Source: Caldisphaera sp046536515 (GTDB lineage Archaea > Thermoproteota > Thermoprotei_A > Sulfolobales > Acidilobaceae). Taken from it: DNA of 28,732 bases. The notes beneath the pieces were generated by a model, which did not search any database, was not told where the DNA came from, and was given only the letters and a program-made list of their open reading frames with translations. Position 1 is the stretch's first letter, and each line of letters starts with the position of its first letter. Below are positions 10,783 to 18,593 of the stretch, in pieces. The position numbers were made by a program, and so were the translations under genes. The stretch spans positions 1 to 28,732 of the forward strand of contig NZ_JAWDMQ010000017.1 in the NCBI RefSeq assembly GCF_046536515.1, given 5' to 3'.

Positions 10783-11781
10783 TTGACTGAAATAGAAGAT
10801 ATGGAAGATAGTAATAAACTAGTTATGAGGAAGGTTCAAAAGTTGGGTACTTCTTCCATGATAATTACAATTCCTAGATCATGGGCTAGGAAGCACAGGA
10901 TTAGTGTTGGAAGTCTAGTTTCAGTCTATGAGGATGGCGATAGGTTAATTATTTCACCTAATGAGGATGGATCAATTTTAAAGGCATCTTTTTCTACTCA
11001 GCATAATAATGTATGTAAACATGCCGGTAGAATAGTTTTATGCTCTTATATTTCTGGTTTAGATTCGATAGTTTTATATTCAAATAGACCGTTTAGGAAT
11101 GACGTATTGGAAAAGGTAAGCCAGGTTGCTGAAAAGCTTTCTTTTACTGAATCAGGTTTACTGAGTGAATATGAATTTGCTATTAATTTCAAAGATAGGC
11201 CCGTAAGCGTTGTGGACACGCTATTAATTTATGGGAGGAGCTTAAGTTCTTTATTATCAAAATTAACAATGCATTTAGATGGGGCAAAAGTTTTATATGG
11301 AGAAATAGAGTCAAACTATGAAGAAATGAAATCTTATAGCTATAAGTTGTTAAGAATAGCAAGCAAGGGTCATGGGCAAGGCTTAAACGATGAGCATGTA
11401 AATAGGTTATTATCAGCTGCAGTTGGTTTATTAATATTAGCTAACGATTCTTTATATAGGCTAGCTCTTGATTTAGTCAACCTTTCAGACTATCTGGATC
11501 AAGATGAGAAGGAAAGGATTAAGTTTTTATTGCAGCTTTTAGAGGTTTCCATAGTTACTTCTACATCAAGCATTAATCCTCCAAGCATAAAGAAAGAAGA
11601 GGAAGCTTACTGGAAACTCAAAACTATTTTAGGTTTAGAAGATGGTTTGAAGGAAATAATTGAAAATACATCGGGTGTTTTTGGATATTTATTATCATCT
11701 ATAATAAATATAGCGAGAATAGTAAATAATGTTGAAGAAACTTTACTATGTTATTCTATATTTGAAAAATATTCTGAATAA
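10783..11781 (+). CDS. AbrB-PhoU family regulator, paralogue 1
   Basis: A 332-residue protein. Residues 15-60 form a SpoVT/AbrB swapped-hairpin DNA-binding domain (RKVQKLGTSSMIITIPRSWA then VSVYEDGDRLIISP). The rest is helical and fits the two-repeat PhoU-like bundle seen in archaeal AbrB-PhoU proteins, usually linked to phosphate or nutrient control. It starts with TTG at 10783 after GGTGAG with six-base spacing. It diverges from glutamine synthetase, hinting at a nutrient-response role, and it may control its own gene. A second copy of the same build is coded at 27460. The target genes are unknown. Confidence 0.85.
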   Translation: MTEIEDMEDSNKLVMRKVQKLGTSSMIITIPRSWARKHRISVGSLVSVYEDGDRLIISPNEDGSILKASFSTQHNNVCKHAGRIVLCSYISGLDSIVLYSNRPFRNDVLEKVSQVAEKLSFTESGLLSEYEFAINFKDRPVSVVDTLLIYGRSLSSLLSKLTMHLDGAKVLYGEIESNYEEMKSYSYKLLRIASKGHGQGLNDEHVNRLLSAAVGLLILANDSLYRLALDLVNLSDYLDQDEKERIKFLLQLLEVSIVTSTSSINPPSIKKEEEAYWKLKTILGLEDGLKEIIENTSGVFGYLLSSIINIARIVNNVEETLLCYSIFEKYSE

Positions 11782-11784
11782 TTT

Positions 11785-12441
11785 TTATTTATAAATATTT
11801 TTAATCATTATATATTCAGAGCTTAGCAGATAATAATTATAAAGGATTAGCGCATTATTTAGGGTTGTAACATCACCAAGCGTTGGTTTTCCACCATTAG
11901 ATAAATTATTAATAATATTGTTAACAGAATTAACAATGCTTATTGCATTTGTAATGTTAGAAGTAAAATTACTTGGCAAGTTCATTAGCTTTCCATTAAA
12001 TAAAATTTGATTTAAGGCTAGATAAGTTATGTTTATATAGGTTTTTGCTAGAGTTAAGTTATAACTACCTGTCTTATTTTGTATTGCACCAAATGTTAAA
12101 TTAACAGCAGTGCTAAAAGAATACTTGGCTATTTTATATTCTGTTAAACTATTATTTATAAGAGAAAGCTTGTCTTTTGTCATTTCTATAACCAGTGTTT
12201 TATTATATAATGATAGCAAAGTTGTAGTAACATTTAATAGTTTTTTCGTTGCATTAAGCTCCGTTTGGTAGTAATTTATTGCTTTAGAGGCATTATTAAT
12301 TAATGCTAGAGATTGATTTAGATTTTCTTTATATTTGTTTAATGAATTATTGGTTTGATAATATGAAATAACCCAAAGGATGTTTGTTAGTATTAGCCCT
12401 ATTGTTAATATAATTATTAAATATCTTGATTTCTTTTCCAT
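11785..12441 (-). CDS. Membrane-anchored, sequon-rich coiled protein, unknown function
   Basis: I do not recognise a family. From the ATG at 12441 (preferred over the GTG at 12465 because GAGGGTG stands just before it) the product has 218 residues. A short basic start and one hydrophobic segment (YLIIILTIGLILTNILWVI) act as a signal anchor. The remainder is predicted outside the cell and helical or coiled, Leu/Asn-rich, with about fourteen N-x-S/T sequons, so it is likely heavily N-glycosylated. No enzyme motif is seen. It may be a surface stalk or an S-layer-associated protein (inference). It converges on AbrB-PhoU paralogue 1 with three bases between stops, and lies next to the accessory island. 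Confidence 0.75.
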   Translation of the reverse strand: MEKKSRYLIIILTIGLILTNILWVISYYQTNNSLNKYKENLNQSLALINNASKAINYYQTELNATKKLLNVTTTLLSLYNKTLVIEMTKDKLSLINNSLTEYKIAKYSFSTAVNLTFGAIQNKTGSYNLTLAKTYINITYLALNQILFNGKLMNLPSNFTSNITNAISIVNSVNNIINNLSNGGKPTLGDVTTLNNALILYNYYLLSSEYIMIKNIYK

Positions 12442-12609
12442 AAAATTACACCCTCTATTCCTCACTATTTTTGAGAAGAAAGTAAGTTTTAAAGCTAATA
12501 GAATTATAATTTCTTCATGTTAAAAATAGTGGCAAACTTCCCTTTTTTAGCTAAGTAGGTTTTAATCATAAAAAATTAAATAAAGCGCATCATTCTAATA
12601 CCGAATCCG

Positions 12610-12649
12610 TTTTTTACAACTCGCCCTTTAGAGCGGGGAGGATGGTCAG
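12610..12649 (+). mobile_element. IS200/IS605-type right end, copy A
   Basis: CTCGCCCTTTAGAGCGGGG followed by AGGATGGTCAG matches the conserved tail found in copies B, C and D. The hairpin CGCCCT/AGAGCG has one mismatch. No transposase frame is attached. It is same-strand with the other copies and lies on the left side of the glucoamylase island. Confidence 0.65.
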
Positions 12650-12794
12650 ATTAATAAAAATCATTTTATCTGTAACTATAAATTGATGTCTATTCATGCT
12701 TGTGTAGGCTATTTTTAAAAGAGTAAAAGTTATATTAGATATGTAAGCTTTGTGCATTTGTGCTTAAAGCAGTCTCATGGCACAATTACCGTTT

Positions 12795-12861
12795 GTAGGT
12801 GACTGAAAGCTAAGTCCCTACACTTGGTCATGAATAAAAATGATTGAAATGAAAGTGTAGG
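12795..12861. repeat. Two overlapping inverted repeats
   Basis: GTAGGTGACT (12795-12804) pairs with AGTCCCTAC (12813-12821) across an 8-base loop, with one bulge. CCTACACTT (12817-12825) also pairs with AAGTGTAGG (12853-12861), so the two folds compete. The TGACTGAAA hairpin word and a CCTACAC/GTGTAGG pair also occur inside element C (18672-18782). This suggests a decayed relative of that element here. Confidence 0.5.
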
Positions 12862-12968
12862 ACAAATGGTCTATTTAGTAAAAGAATAATAGCGCGCTGT
12901 TTGGGCGCTTCAGCACTTGTGAGCGTCAGGTCGCCTGGAGCATCTCAGGTTGCATGGGACTTGCTTGT

Positions 12969-13142
12969 TTAGGGCCCGTAAGGATCTTGGCAACCTTTTC
13001 TATACAAATTTGTGTAGAAACCTGTTAACAAGGCCGTCAGCGACTTAGGTGCAAAGGCCTTCTCATCACAGCCTTCAACTATAAACATGAACCCGCCGCT
13101 TATATGCTTACAGTGGTACATGTCCCCATAGCAGCAAAGCGT
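12969..13142 (-). pseudogene. Broken reading frame, unidentified gene fragment
   Basis: A 57-codon open stretch without a proper start, running into stops at both ends. It reads as plausible protein (YGDMYHCKHISGGFMFIVEG, then SLTALLTGFYTNLYRKG), and a reading frame continues past the end after a shift. Its codons are richer in G+C than those of the host genes, like the adjacent glucoamylase, so it probably arrived with that gene and decayed. I do not recognise the family. Confidence 0.4.
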
Positions 13143-13264
13143 TTATGGCCTAGCGGTGTACCATTTAAGAGTTTCCTATCAGCAGGTGCTAGCTAAGGCT
13201 GAACATCTTCTTAATATTAATGGTTATGAGGTTTAAAGTGCTCCTTATTCTACTCTAAGTTTTA

Positions 13265-15118
13265 CTACGTAGGCGGCATAAAGCTTCCTCCGTTAAGTGT
13301 AACATGGGTCTTCACGTACTCAGCGTGGCTCCAGGCGAGAGGCATGACTGAGAGCGGGGTAGAGCCAAAGGGACTCACCTGCTCAGGTAGCATGCCAGTT
13401 GGCGACGCTATGCTGTTAACCCATGACAGTAGCTGCTTTGCAGCATTAGGGTTGCCCTGCAGTATGTAGGCCTGTGCAAGCCAGAGGGTAGTGATAATCC
13501 ATGGGTTGCCAGTTATGCCAGCGTAGTTGGCGTTGATTCTTTGATAATAGTCATTCTCATATCTTGCAAGGCCTCCTACACTGTTGACCCACAATTTATC
13601 CTTCACTACTTTCACGGTGCTGTCAAACATGGGATCCGAGGGTTCTACGAGGCCAAACAGGCCAGCCGCAAGGGTAGATGAGTCCACGGTCTTATCAACG
13701 TCGACGACCTTCTCCTTGTCTATTGTTATCATCCTGTAAAAGTAGCCTCCATCCTTGTTAAACATATGCTCTCTGAAACCGTTCTGAAAGACCTTGGCTA
13801 AACGCCTCCACTTATCCTCCTTACTCCACACGCCAAGCCTCCTAGCTATGTCTGCAGCGCTCTTCATGGCAGCGTAAAGGGCAGCAACGGTGTATGCGTG
13901 AACTCCTAACCTCTCTTCCCAGAGATCGTAGCTCATCAGGGGCAAGGACAGTTTCTCATTAATGAAACTTGCCATGAAATCTGCTGCTCTCTCTAAATTC
14001 TCATAAACTTCACGTAACAGGAAGTAATCATTAGATCTTACTACATGATACCAAAAACCGTAGACCGCTAGAGCAATCTCATCTTCCTGTATGTTCTTGC
14101 TGATCTCTGTTTCAGAGGTCCACGGGTGCCACGTGCTCCCGAAGGTACCATCAGCATTATATTTCTGGTAAAGGTAGCCTTCAGGGGTCATTAATTCAGT
14201 AAACAGCTTCTCATAGAACCTCCTGGTGAAGGACCAGTAGCCCATGGAGTCAAGGGCTATAGCTACGTGAACGGCGTCCCTTGGCCATGTATATGCATAT
14301 GTATCAAGGTTAAACTTAAGTATGCTCGTATCCAGCGAGGCAGGCACCTCACCGCTATTACCCATGTGGCCGAGAAGTACGGCTATACTTTGTTTCAAGA
14401 TTTTTGCATCCTTGAAAGTCTCGGTAAGAATGCTCCAGTACTTGCTATCACGCTCAAAGTGCTCGCCAGGCTTGGTTCTTAGGTCTTTCACGGACTCCAC
14501 AAGGTCATTGTAGCTCTTCCCAGCAACTATGTAGAGATAAAAGTCCTTGGCAGCTATAGAGATGGCGCTGTCAGCAGAGCCCTGGGCTATTGGGTTTTTA
14601 TCAAGTGTACCATCCTGGCAGTCCTTAAGAACGCCACCTTGGTCTCTCCTTCCAGTAGTATACTCGTAAAGCTTATGTGACGAGGTGACCGCGAACCAGG
14701 TACTTCCCTTGTAATGGATGACAGCGTCAAGATGTGGGTCATAGAGCGCCGTGTCGCCGAGCTCGCTGTTGTTAAGCCTGAAGTCATTGTATTGTATGAA
14801 TCTAAAGAGCCCTTCACCTCTTATGCTTACCTTAGTTATTATTGCCGGCCTCGTTTGAGAAGCCAACGAAGTAAGCTCTACAGTTCCATCACTTAATCCA
14901 AAAATGGCCCTGGCTATCAGGTTGTCCATTTCAATGGACTTGTCTACGTTCTCAAGCCATATCATTTGGCCGTCTTTCCACAGGCCTATCTTAAAGACAC
15001 CATTCACCGAGTGGTTATGATGCTGGTCAAGCATAGGATAGTAAATGCTCCTTATGTAAAAGTTGCCATCATAGAGCGCTGCTATGGTTCCGTTGCTAAC
15101 CATTGCAAGTCTTGCCAT
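13265..15118 (-). CDS. GH15 glucoamylase-like glycoside hydrolase
   Basis: A 617-residue enzyme that releases glucose from the non-reducing ends of starch or maltooligosaccharides. Residues 1-220 form the N-terminal beta-sandwich of prokaryotic GH15 enzymes. The (alpha/alpha)6 catalytic domain follows, with YAYTWPRDA at 274-282, the general-acid region QEDE at 344-347, DLWEER at 398-403, the catalytic-base region LPEQ at 577-580, and PLAWSHAEYV at 593-602. It has no signal peptide, so it acts inside the cell. The frame is intact with a good promoter. Its G+C content is visibly higher than in all neighbouring genes (near half against about a third, by eye). IS605-type ends lie on both sides, so it looks horizontally acquired. 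Confidence 0.93.
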   Translation of the reverse strand: MARLAMVSNGTIAALYDGNFYIRSIYYPMLDQHHNHSVNGVFKIGLWKDGQMIWLENVDKSIEMDNLIARAIFGLSDGTVELTSLASQTRPAIITKVSIRGEGLFRFIQYNDFRLNNSELGDTALYDPHLDAVIHYKGSTWFAVTSSHKLYEYTTGRRDQGGVLKDCQDGTLDKNPIAQGSADSAISIAAKDFYLYIVAGKSYNDLVESVKDLRTKPGEHFERDSKYWSILTETFKDAKILKQSIAVLLGHMGNSGEVPASLDTSILKFNLDTYAYTWPRDAVHVAIALDSMGYWSFTRRFYEKLFTELMTPEGYLYQKYNADGTFGSTWHPWTSETEISKNIQEDEIALAVYGFWYHVVRSNDYFLLREVYENLERAADFMASFINEKLSLPLMSYDLWEERLGVHAYTVAALYAAMKSAADIARRLGVWSKEDKWRRLAKVFQNGFREHMFNKDGGYFYRMITIDKEKVVDVDKTVDSSTLAAGLFGLVEPSDPMFDSTVKVVKDKLWVNSVGGLARYENDYYQRINANYAGITGNPWIITTLWLAQAYILQGNPNAAKQLLSWVNSIASPTGMLPEQVSPFGSTPLSVMPLAWSHAEYVKTHVTLNGGSFMPPT

Positions 15119-15150
15119 CTTCGTTCGCCATAAATTTAGATCGGTGCCAA

Positions 15151-15163
15151 TGTATTTAAACCC
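15151..15163 (-). promoter_or_regulatory. Glucoamylase promoter
   Basis: On the minus strand GGGTTTAAATACA gives a BRE/TATA-like element 33-45 bases before the ATG at 15118, so transcription would start a short way upstream of it. The island carries its own promoter. Confidence 0.5.
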
Positions 15164-15263
15164 GACTTGTATAGCTAAGGAAAGGCCTTTTCACCCTTAT
15201 AAAGACACACGCTTGTACGAGATAGCCTACCTACATTACATTGCGTGATAAAGAAACAACAAA

Positions 15264-15484
15264 CCTCACCCCTAGAAGGGGCGGGGTAAAGTTTTTAAAT
15301 CAAAAATACTATTTCTATTTGAGATGCCTTTAGATGCCTTTGTCTGGTCAACTCTTAAAGCATGAGGAGCGGGAGCCGATTTCTCCCGCAATATCGGCTT
15401 GGGGGATAATAGAGTAGCACCCGTAAAAGGGGTGTAACCCTTGAGACCTCGGAAACTCGCCCTTCAGGGCGGGGAGGAGGTTAG
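15264..15484 (+). mobile_element. Short IS605-derived element with both ends, copy B
   Basis: A 221-bp unit without a transposase. The left end CCTCACCCCTAGAAGGGGCG (from 15264) is an imperfect palindrome followed by AAAGTTTTTAAAT, as in element C. The centre (15369-15397) holds two stems that exclude each other or form a pseudoknot: GCGGGAG/CTCCCGC and CCGAT/ATCGG. The right part holds a CACCC/GGGTG hairpin (15418-15434), the perfect hairpin CGCCCT/AGGGCG, and the end GGGGAGGAGGTTAG. It matches copy D over about 70 bases. It has the form of a miniature, non-autonomous TnpB-type element that keeps its guide-RNA-like tail. It lies on the right side of the glucoamylase island. Confidence 0.7.
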
Positions 15485-15537
15485 TTAAAATTATAAGCAT
15501 ATAATAAGTTATTTTCAGTTCAATCCGAGCAAAAAGC

Positions 15538-15596
15538 TTTTATATTACTAACAATTTCTAAGAATAAACAGCACAAGAAAAGTTTGGGGATAAAAT
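15538..15596 (+). promoter_or_regulatory. Alba promoter and ribosome site
   Basis: TTTATATT (15538-15545) after an A-rich stretch is a strong TATA box, placing transcription start near 15568. GGGGA just before the ATG at 15597 is the ribosome site. The promoter begins about 50 bases after the end of mobile element B and seems undamaged. Confidence 0.55.
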
Positions 15597-15896
15597 ATGG
15601 TATGCGAAGGTTCACCCGAGGTTAGAGTTGGTAAAAAGCCTGTTATGAACTATGTGTTAGCCGTTTTGACAACACTAATGGAACAAAATGTCAGCGCTGT
15701 TGTAGTAAAAGCAAGAGGAAGGAACATAACTAAGGCTGTTGATACAGTAGAAATTGTTAGGAGCAGATTTGCAAAAAATGTCAAGGTCAAAAACATTGAT
15801 GTTGGCAGTCATGAAATAACTGTTAATGATCCACAGACAAACCAACAAAGAACTAGAAGAGTGAGCAGTATAGAAATTTGCCTTGGCAAGGAGTAG
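15597..15896 (+). CDS. albA: Alba DNA/RNA-binding chromatin protein
   Basis: A 99-residue basic protein that coats DNA and RNA as dimers. It has the hallmark GKKPVMNYVLA stretch, whose first lysine corresponds to the acetylated Lys16 of Sulfolobus Alba. It also carries VVVKARGRNITKAVDTVEIV and the hairpin region before the closing VSSIEICLGKE. Full length, ATG start. A single gene with its own promoter, converging on cytidylate kinase. Confidence 0.96.
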   Translation: MVCEGSPEVRVGKKPVMNYVLAVLTTLMEQNVSAVVVKARGRNITKAVDTVEIVRSRFAKNVKVKNIDVGSHEITVNDPQTNQQRTRRVSSIEICLGKE

Positions 15897-15921
15897 GCTA
15901 ATACAAAAATATTAATGTTTT

Positions 15922-16494
15922 TTAAAGTTTCAGCATTTTCTTAATTGTTCTTAATATAATATCATACGTGTCATCTATGCTTAAATTTGTTGTATCAATT
16001 ATTAAGTCAAAAATTGAAAGGTCCTTTATGTCTATTCCATAATATTCTTTAAATCTCCTATAATGAGTATATTCTCTATATATAGCCTCCTCTATAGAAT
16101 AATTTATGTCTTTATTGTCTCTTAGCTGTAATCTCTCAATTCTGTTTCTTATATCTGCCTTAACATATATAGATATGGTTGATATATCTTTTAATATCCA
16201 AGCCGCCAAATGAGAATCTATAACAATGCAGCCTTTTTTTGCCTCTTCAAGTGTTTTTTTATCTATTTTCAAGTCTATTTCAGGATTATTTTGAGCAATT
16301 TTATTTAATTCTATTAAATCTAAATTCAGTTCTTTAGCTAAATCCCTAAAAGACTGACCGCTAGTATAATACCTTAGGTTTAAATCATTTGCAAGCCTTT
16401 TTGCATAAGTAGATTTTCCAGATCCAGGAGGACCTGATACAATAATTATAGGTTTAATTTTTTTACACAGATCTTCTTTATCCTCTTCCATCAT
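15922..16494 (-). CDS. cmk: Cytidylate kinase, archaeal type
   Basis: A 190-residue P-loop kinase that transfers phosphate from ATP to CMP or dCMP in pyrimidine nucleotide supply. Walker A is GPPGSGKST at 21-29. The YYTSGQSFRDLAKELNLD segment (around 43-60) fits the NMP-binding part of archaeal Cmk, and CIVIDSHLAAW is the Walker-B-like strand. The lid is short, as usual in archaea. It starts at ATG 16494; the next codon is also ATG and could serve. Divergent from htpX with about 90 bases between starts. Confidence 0.9.
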   Translation of the reverse strand: MMEEDKEDLCKKIKPIIIVSGPPGSGKSTYAKRLANDLNLRYYTSGQSFRDLAKELNLDLIELNKIAQNNPEIDLKIDKKTLEEAKKGCIVIDSHLAAWILKDISTISIYVKADIRNRIERLQLRDNKDINYSIEEAIYREYTHYRRFKEYYGIDIKDLSIFDLIIDTTNLSIDDTYDIILRTIKKMLKL

Positions 16495-16583
16495 TATTTC
16501 TCACTTCTTTGTTTTTACTATGCTCTTTATTAATAAAAAGGTTTAACTCCTCTACAAATAAATATAGATTAGGTAGAGAAAAA

Positions 16584-17747
16584 ATGATGATAGGTGGAAT
16601 ACTTGGATTTATGCTAGTCTATTGGTGGGTAATGGTAATAGGATCGTTAATAGGAGGTTTAATAGTAGCTATATTAACATTATCTGCGCCGAAAATTGTA
16701 AGCAAAGAACCCGATAGCCTTTCAAGCTTAAGAGCTTCAATGGCTATTTCAGCGATATCAATAATATTGGCTGGACTTGGTGTATTCATTGGGACAGCGG
16801 AGATACTGAGCTATGCTTTTGGATTGCCCCTCATCGCAGATTCAATAGTTATTGGAGCAGTTATTTTAACTGCTATAATAATAATATTTCAATGGCTTTT
16901 CTCGCCATATTTAATTAACTTGATGTATAGAGCCCATCCGCCAAAAACACAAGAAGAAATAAATATACAGAAAAGCTTAGAAAATGTTGCTAAAAAGAGT
17001 AACATAAAAGTCCCTAAATTGAGAATAGCTGAAGTAAATATACCCAATGCATTTTCCTATGGAAGCCCATTGACAGGCAATTTTGTTGCTGTCACAAGAG
17101 GGATAATTAATGTTATGCCTGAAGATGAATTGGAAGCTGTATTAGGTCATGAAGTTGGGCATTTAAGGCATAGAGATGTAACTTTCATATTAGCATTAAG
17201 CTTGATACCTTTAGCCGTATATTATTTAGGTCAAATATTAATTTGGAATGGTATTTTAGGTGGGGGTAGTAGTGGAGAAAGAAATCAAATAAGCGGTAAT
17301 GTTTTGTTACTGATTGTTGGCATAGTTTTAATTGCAGCTGGCGTTTTATTTAGGTTTTTGGTTGCACATTTTAATAGATTAAGAGAATATTATGCTGATG
17401 CAAATAGTGCAATTGTAACTAGAGATCCAAAAAAGCTCCAAAGAGCATTAGCAAGGCTTGAAGTAATGTATGATTCAAGTTCTAGACTTAGAAAACAAGC
17501 TAAAAATAATTCAACTGCTCAAATGCTCTTCATAATAGCTCCATTAGTGGAAGCGCAGGGAGGATTTTTCTTTAGCATAGATTCTCCTCATGCAAGAATT
17601 CACATAGATGATATAGATGAGGTAGTTGAAGAGCTAAAGAATAAAGATACCGATCCAAAAGAAGAAATAATTGCTACACATCCACCAACGCCCAAAAGAT
17701 TAAGATTTTTAGATAATTTGGCTAAAAAACTCGAATATCTTTATTGA
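16584..17747 (+). CDS. htpX: HtpX-like membrane zinc metalloprotease (M48)
   Basis: A 387-residue protein from the ATG at 16584, chosen because AGGTAG lies eight bases before it. An upstream TTG at 16509 would add 25 unlikely residues. Two or three N-terminal membrane helices precede the protease domain, with HEVGH at 189-193 (two zinc His plus the catalytic Glu) and the third zinc ligand in LREYYADANSA (E268). A further pair of hydrophobic segments lies between these motifs. The likely role is degrading misfolded membrane proteins with the active site on the cytoplasmic side. Its last seven bases overlap the end of the convergent membrane winged-helix gene. Confidence 0.93.
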   Translation: MMIGGILGFMLVYWWVMVIGSLIGGLIVAILTLSAPKIVSKEPDSLSSLRASMAISAISIILAGLGVFIGTAEILSYAFGLPLIADSIVIGAVILTAIIIIFQWLFSPYLINLMYRAHPPKTQEEINIQKSLENVAKKSNIKVPKLRIAEVNIPNAFSYGSPLTGNFVAVTRGIINVMPEDELEAVLGHEVGHLRHRDVTFILALSLIPLAVYYLGQILIWNGILGGGSSGERNQISGNVLLLIVGIVLIAAGVLFRFLVAHFNRLREYYADANSAIVTRDPKKLQRALARLEVMYDSSSRLRKQAKNNSTAQMLFIIAPLVEAQGGFFFSIDSPHARIHIDDIDEVVEELKNKDTDPKEEIIATHPPTPKRLRFLDNLAKKLEYLY

Positions 17748-18586
17748 TCTTTCAATTTGTAGCTTTTTGTTTTCCCATGCACAACTTCTTCTATATATCC
17801 CATTTCAACAAGTTTTGAAAGCCTTCTATAAAGGGGCGTCTTTGGTATATTTGTTTCGCTTATGATTTGATTAGCTGTTGCAATTCCTCCTAACTTTTTT
17901 ATTGCATTTAAAATTTGTTTATCTCTTTCATCTAGCTCCTGCCCTTGAATTTTTTCTTTTTTATTATTTTTTCTTTTTATTAATATTAAAATTATTAAAA
18001 TTACTATAATTATGGAAATTATTAAAGCTATAGTATAAGTGTAGTTGTTTGATTTGTGAGGAACTAATTGTTGAGTTGATATACTGTATTGAATTAATAT
18101 TCTTCCAGGAGGCATCAGTATTACAGGTGAATTTGATGAATAGTATACTGAGATAGGGGTTGGATTTATATTTATAGGTATTGAGTTTTGAGGGAGAAAT
18201 ACTTTTGTATAATAGTTTTCGCTTATGTTTAATGTCCAAATTATACCTTGTTTACTTGTTGAAGCTAAAGAAAGGTAAGTTATATTTAATAGCCCTGTTT
18301 CGTTAGCCAAAACTATTAGATCCGTTCCATTGAAATCCATGGGCATAGTTTGAAAATTGTTTAAATAATATGCCATATAAGCAGAAGGCTGGTAAGCTGG
18401 TATAACTATAGCCTCTGGTGGAGATGTAACATTAATTATGCTAACAGAAATCAAATCTCCCGCGTTATCAACATATATATTGTTTTCTACATATGTAAAA
18501 CTTCTGGCTATGCTAATTGACGTTAAAACTATTATTATGGTAATTATTATTATAGCTTTCTCAAGGTTTTTAATCAATCCTTGCAA
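17741..18586 (-). CDS. Membrane-anchored winged-helix regulator
   Basis: A 281-residue protein. Residues 9-27 are a signal anchor. About 30-180 form an outside domain rich in Asn/Ser/Pro with sequons, residues 183-203 are a second membrane span followed by KRKNNKK, and 217-278 form a winged helix-turn-helix (ERDKQILNAIKKLGG through TPLYRRLSKLVEMGYIEEV). So a DNA-binding domain faces the cytoplasm and a possible sensor domain faces outside, a build known in archaeal membrane-bound regulators. The TTG start at 18586 is preceded by GGTGAGG at good spacing, but that ribosome site lies in the left end of mobile element C. Its stop overlaps htpX. The signal and targets are unknown. Confidence 0.82.
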   Translation of the reverse strand: MQGLIKNLEKAIIIITIIIVLTSISIARSFTYVENNIYVDNAGDLISVSIINVTSPPEAIVIPAYQPSAYMAYYLNNFQTMPMDFNGTDLIVLANETGLLNITYLSLASTSKQGIIWTLNISENYYTKVFLPQNSIPININPTPISVYYSSNSPVILMPPGRILIQYSISTQQLVPHKSNNYTYTIALIISIIIVILIILILIKRKNNKKEKIQGQELDERDKQILNAIKKLGGIATANQIISETNIPKTPLYRRLSKLVEMGYIEEVVHGKTKSYKLKDQ

Positions 18587-18593
18587 CTGAAAG

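Larger units (their letters stand above)
12466..13264. other. Gene-poor stretch with IS end, hairpins and gene debris
   Basis: No intact gene is seen in these 800 bases. From left to right they hold an A/T-rich leader (to 12605), an IS605-type right end (12610-12649), A/T-rich DNA with nested inverted repeats (12795-12861), and, from about 12890, clearly more G+C-rich DNA with a broken reading frame on the minus strand (12969-13142). The change in composition marks the left edge of the glucoamylase island. Confidence 0.7.

Noticed and set aside
14267..14896. Several plus- and minus-strand frames of 60-76 codons inside the glucoamylase
   Set aside because: High G+C lowers stop frequency in other frames; the GH15 frame explains the region fully.
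12610..15484. Copies A and B as the two ends of one composite transposon carrying glucoamylase
   Set aside because: B has its own left and right ends and A is only a right end; IS605 elements make no target duplication, so a composite unit cannot be shown from this sequence.
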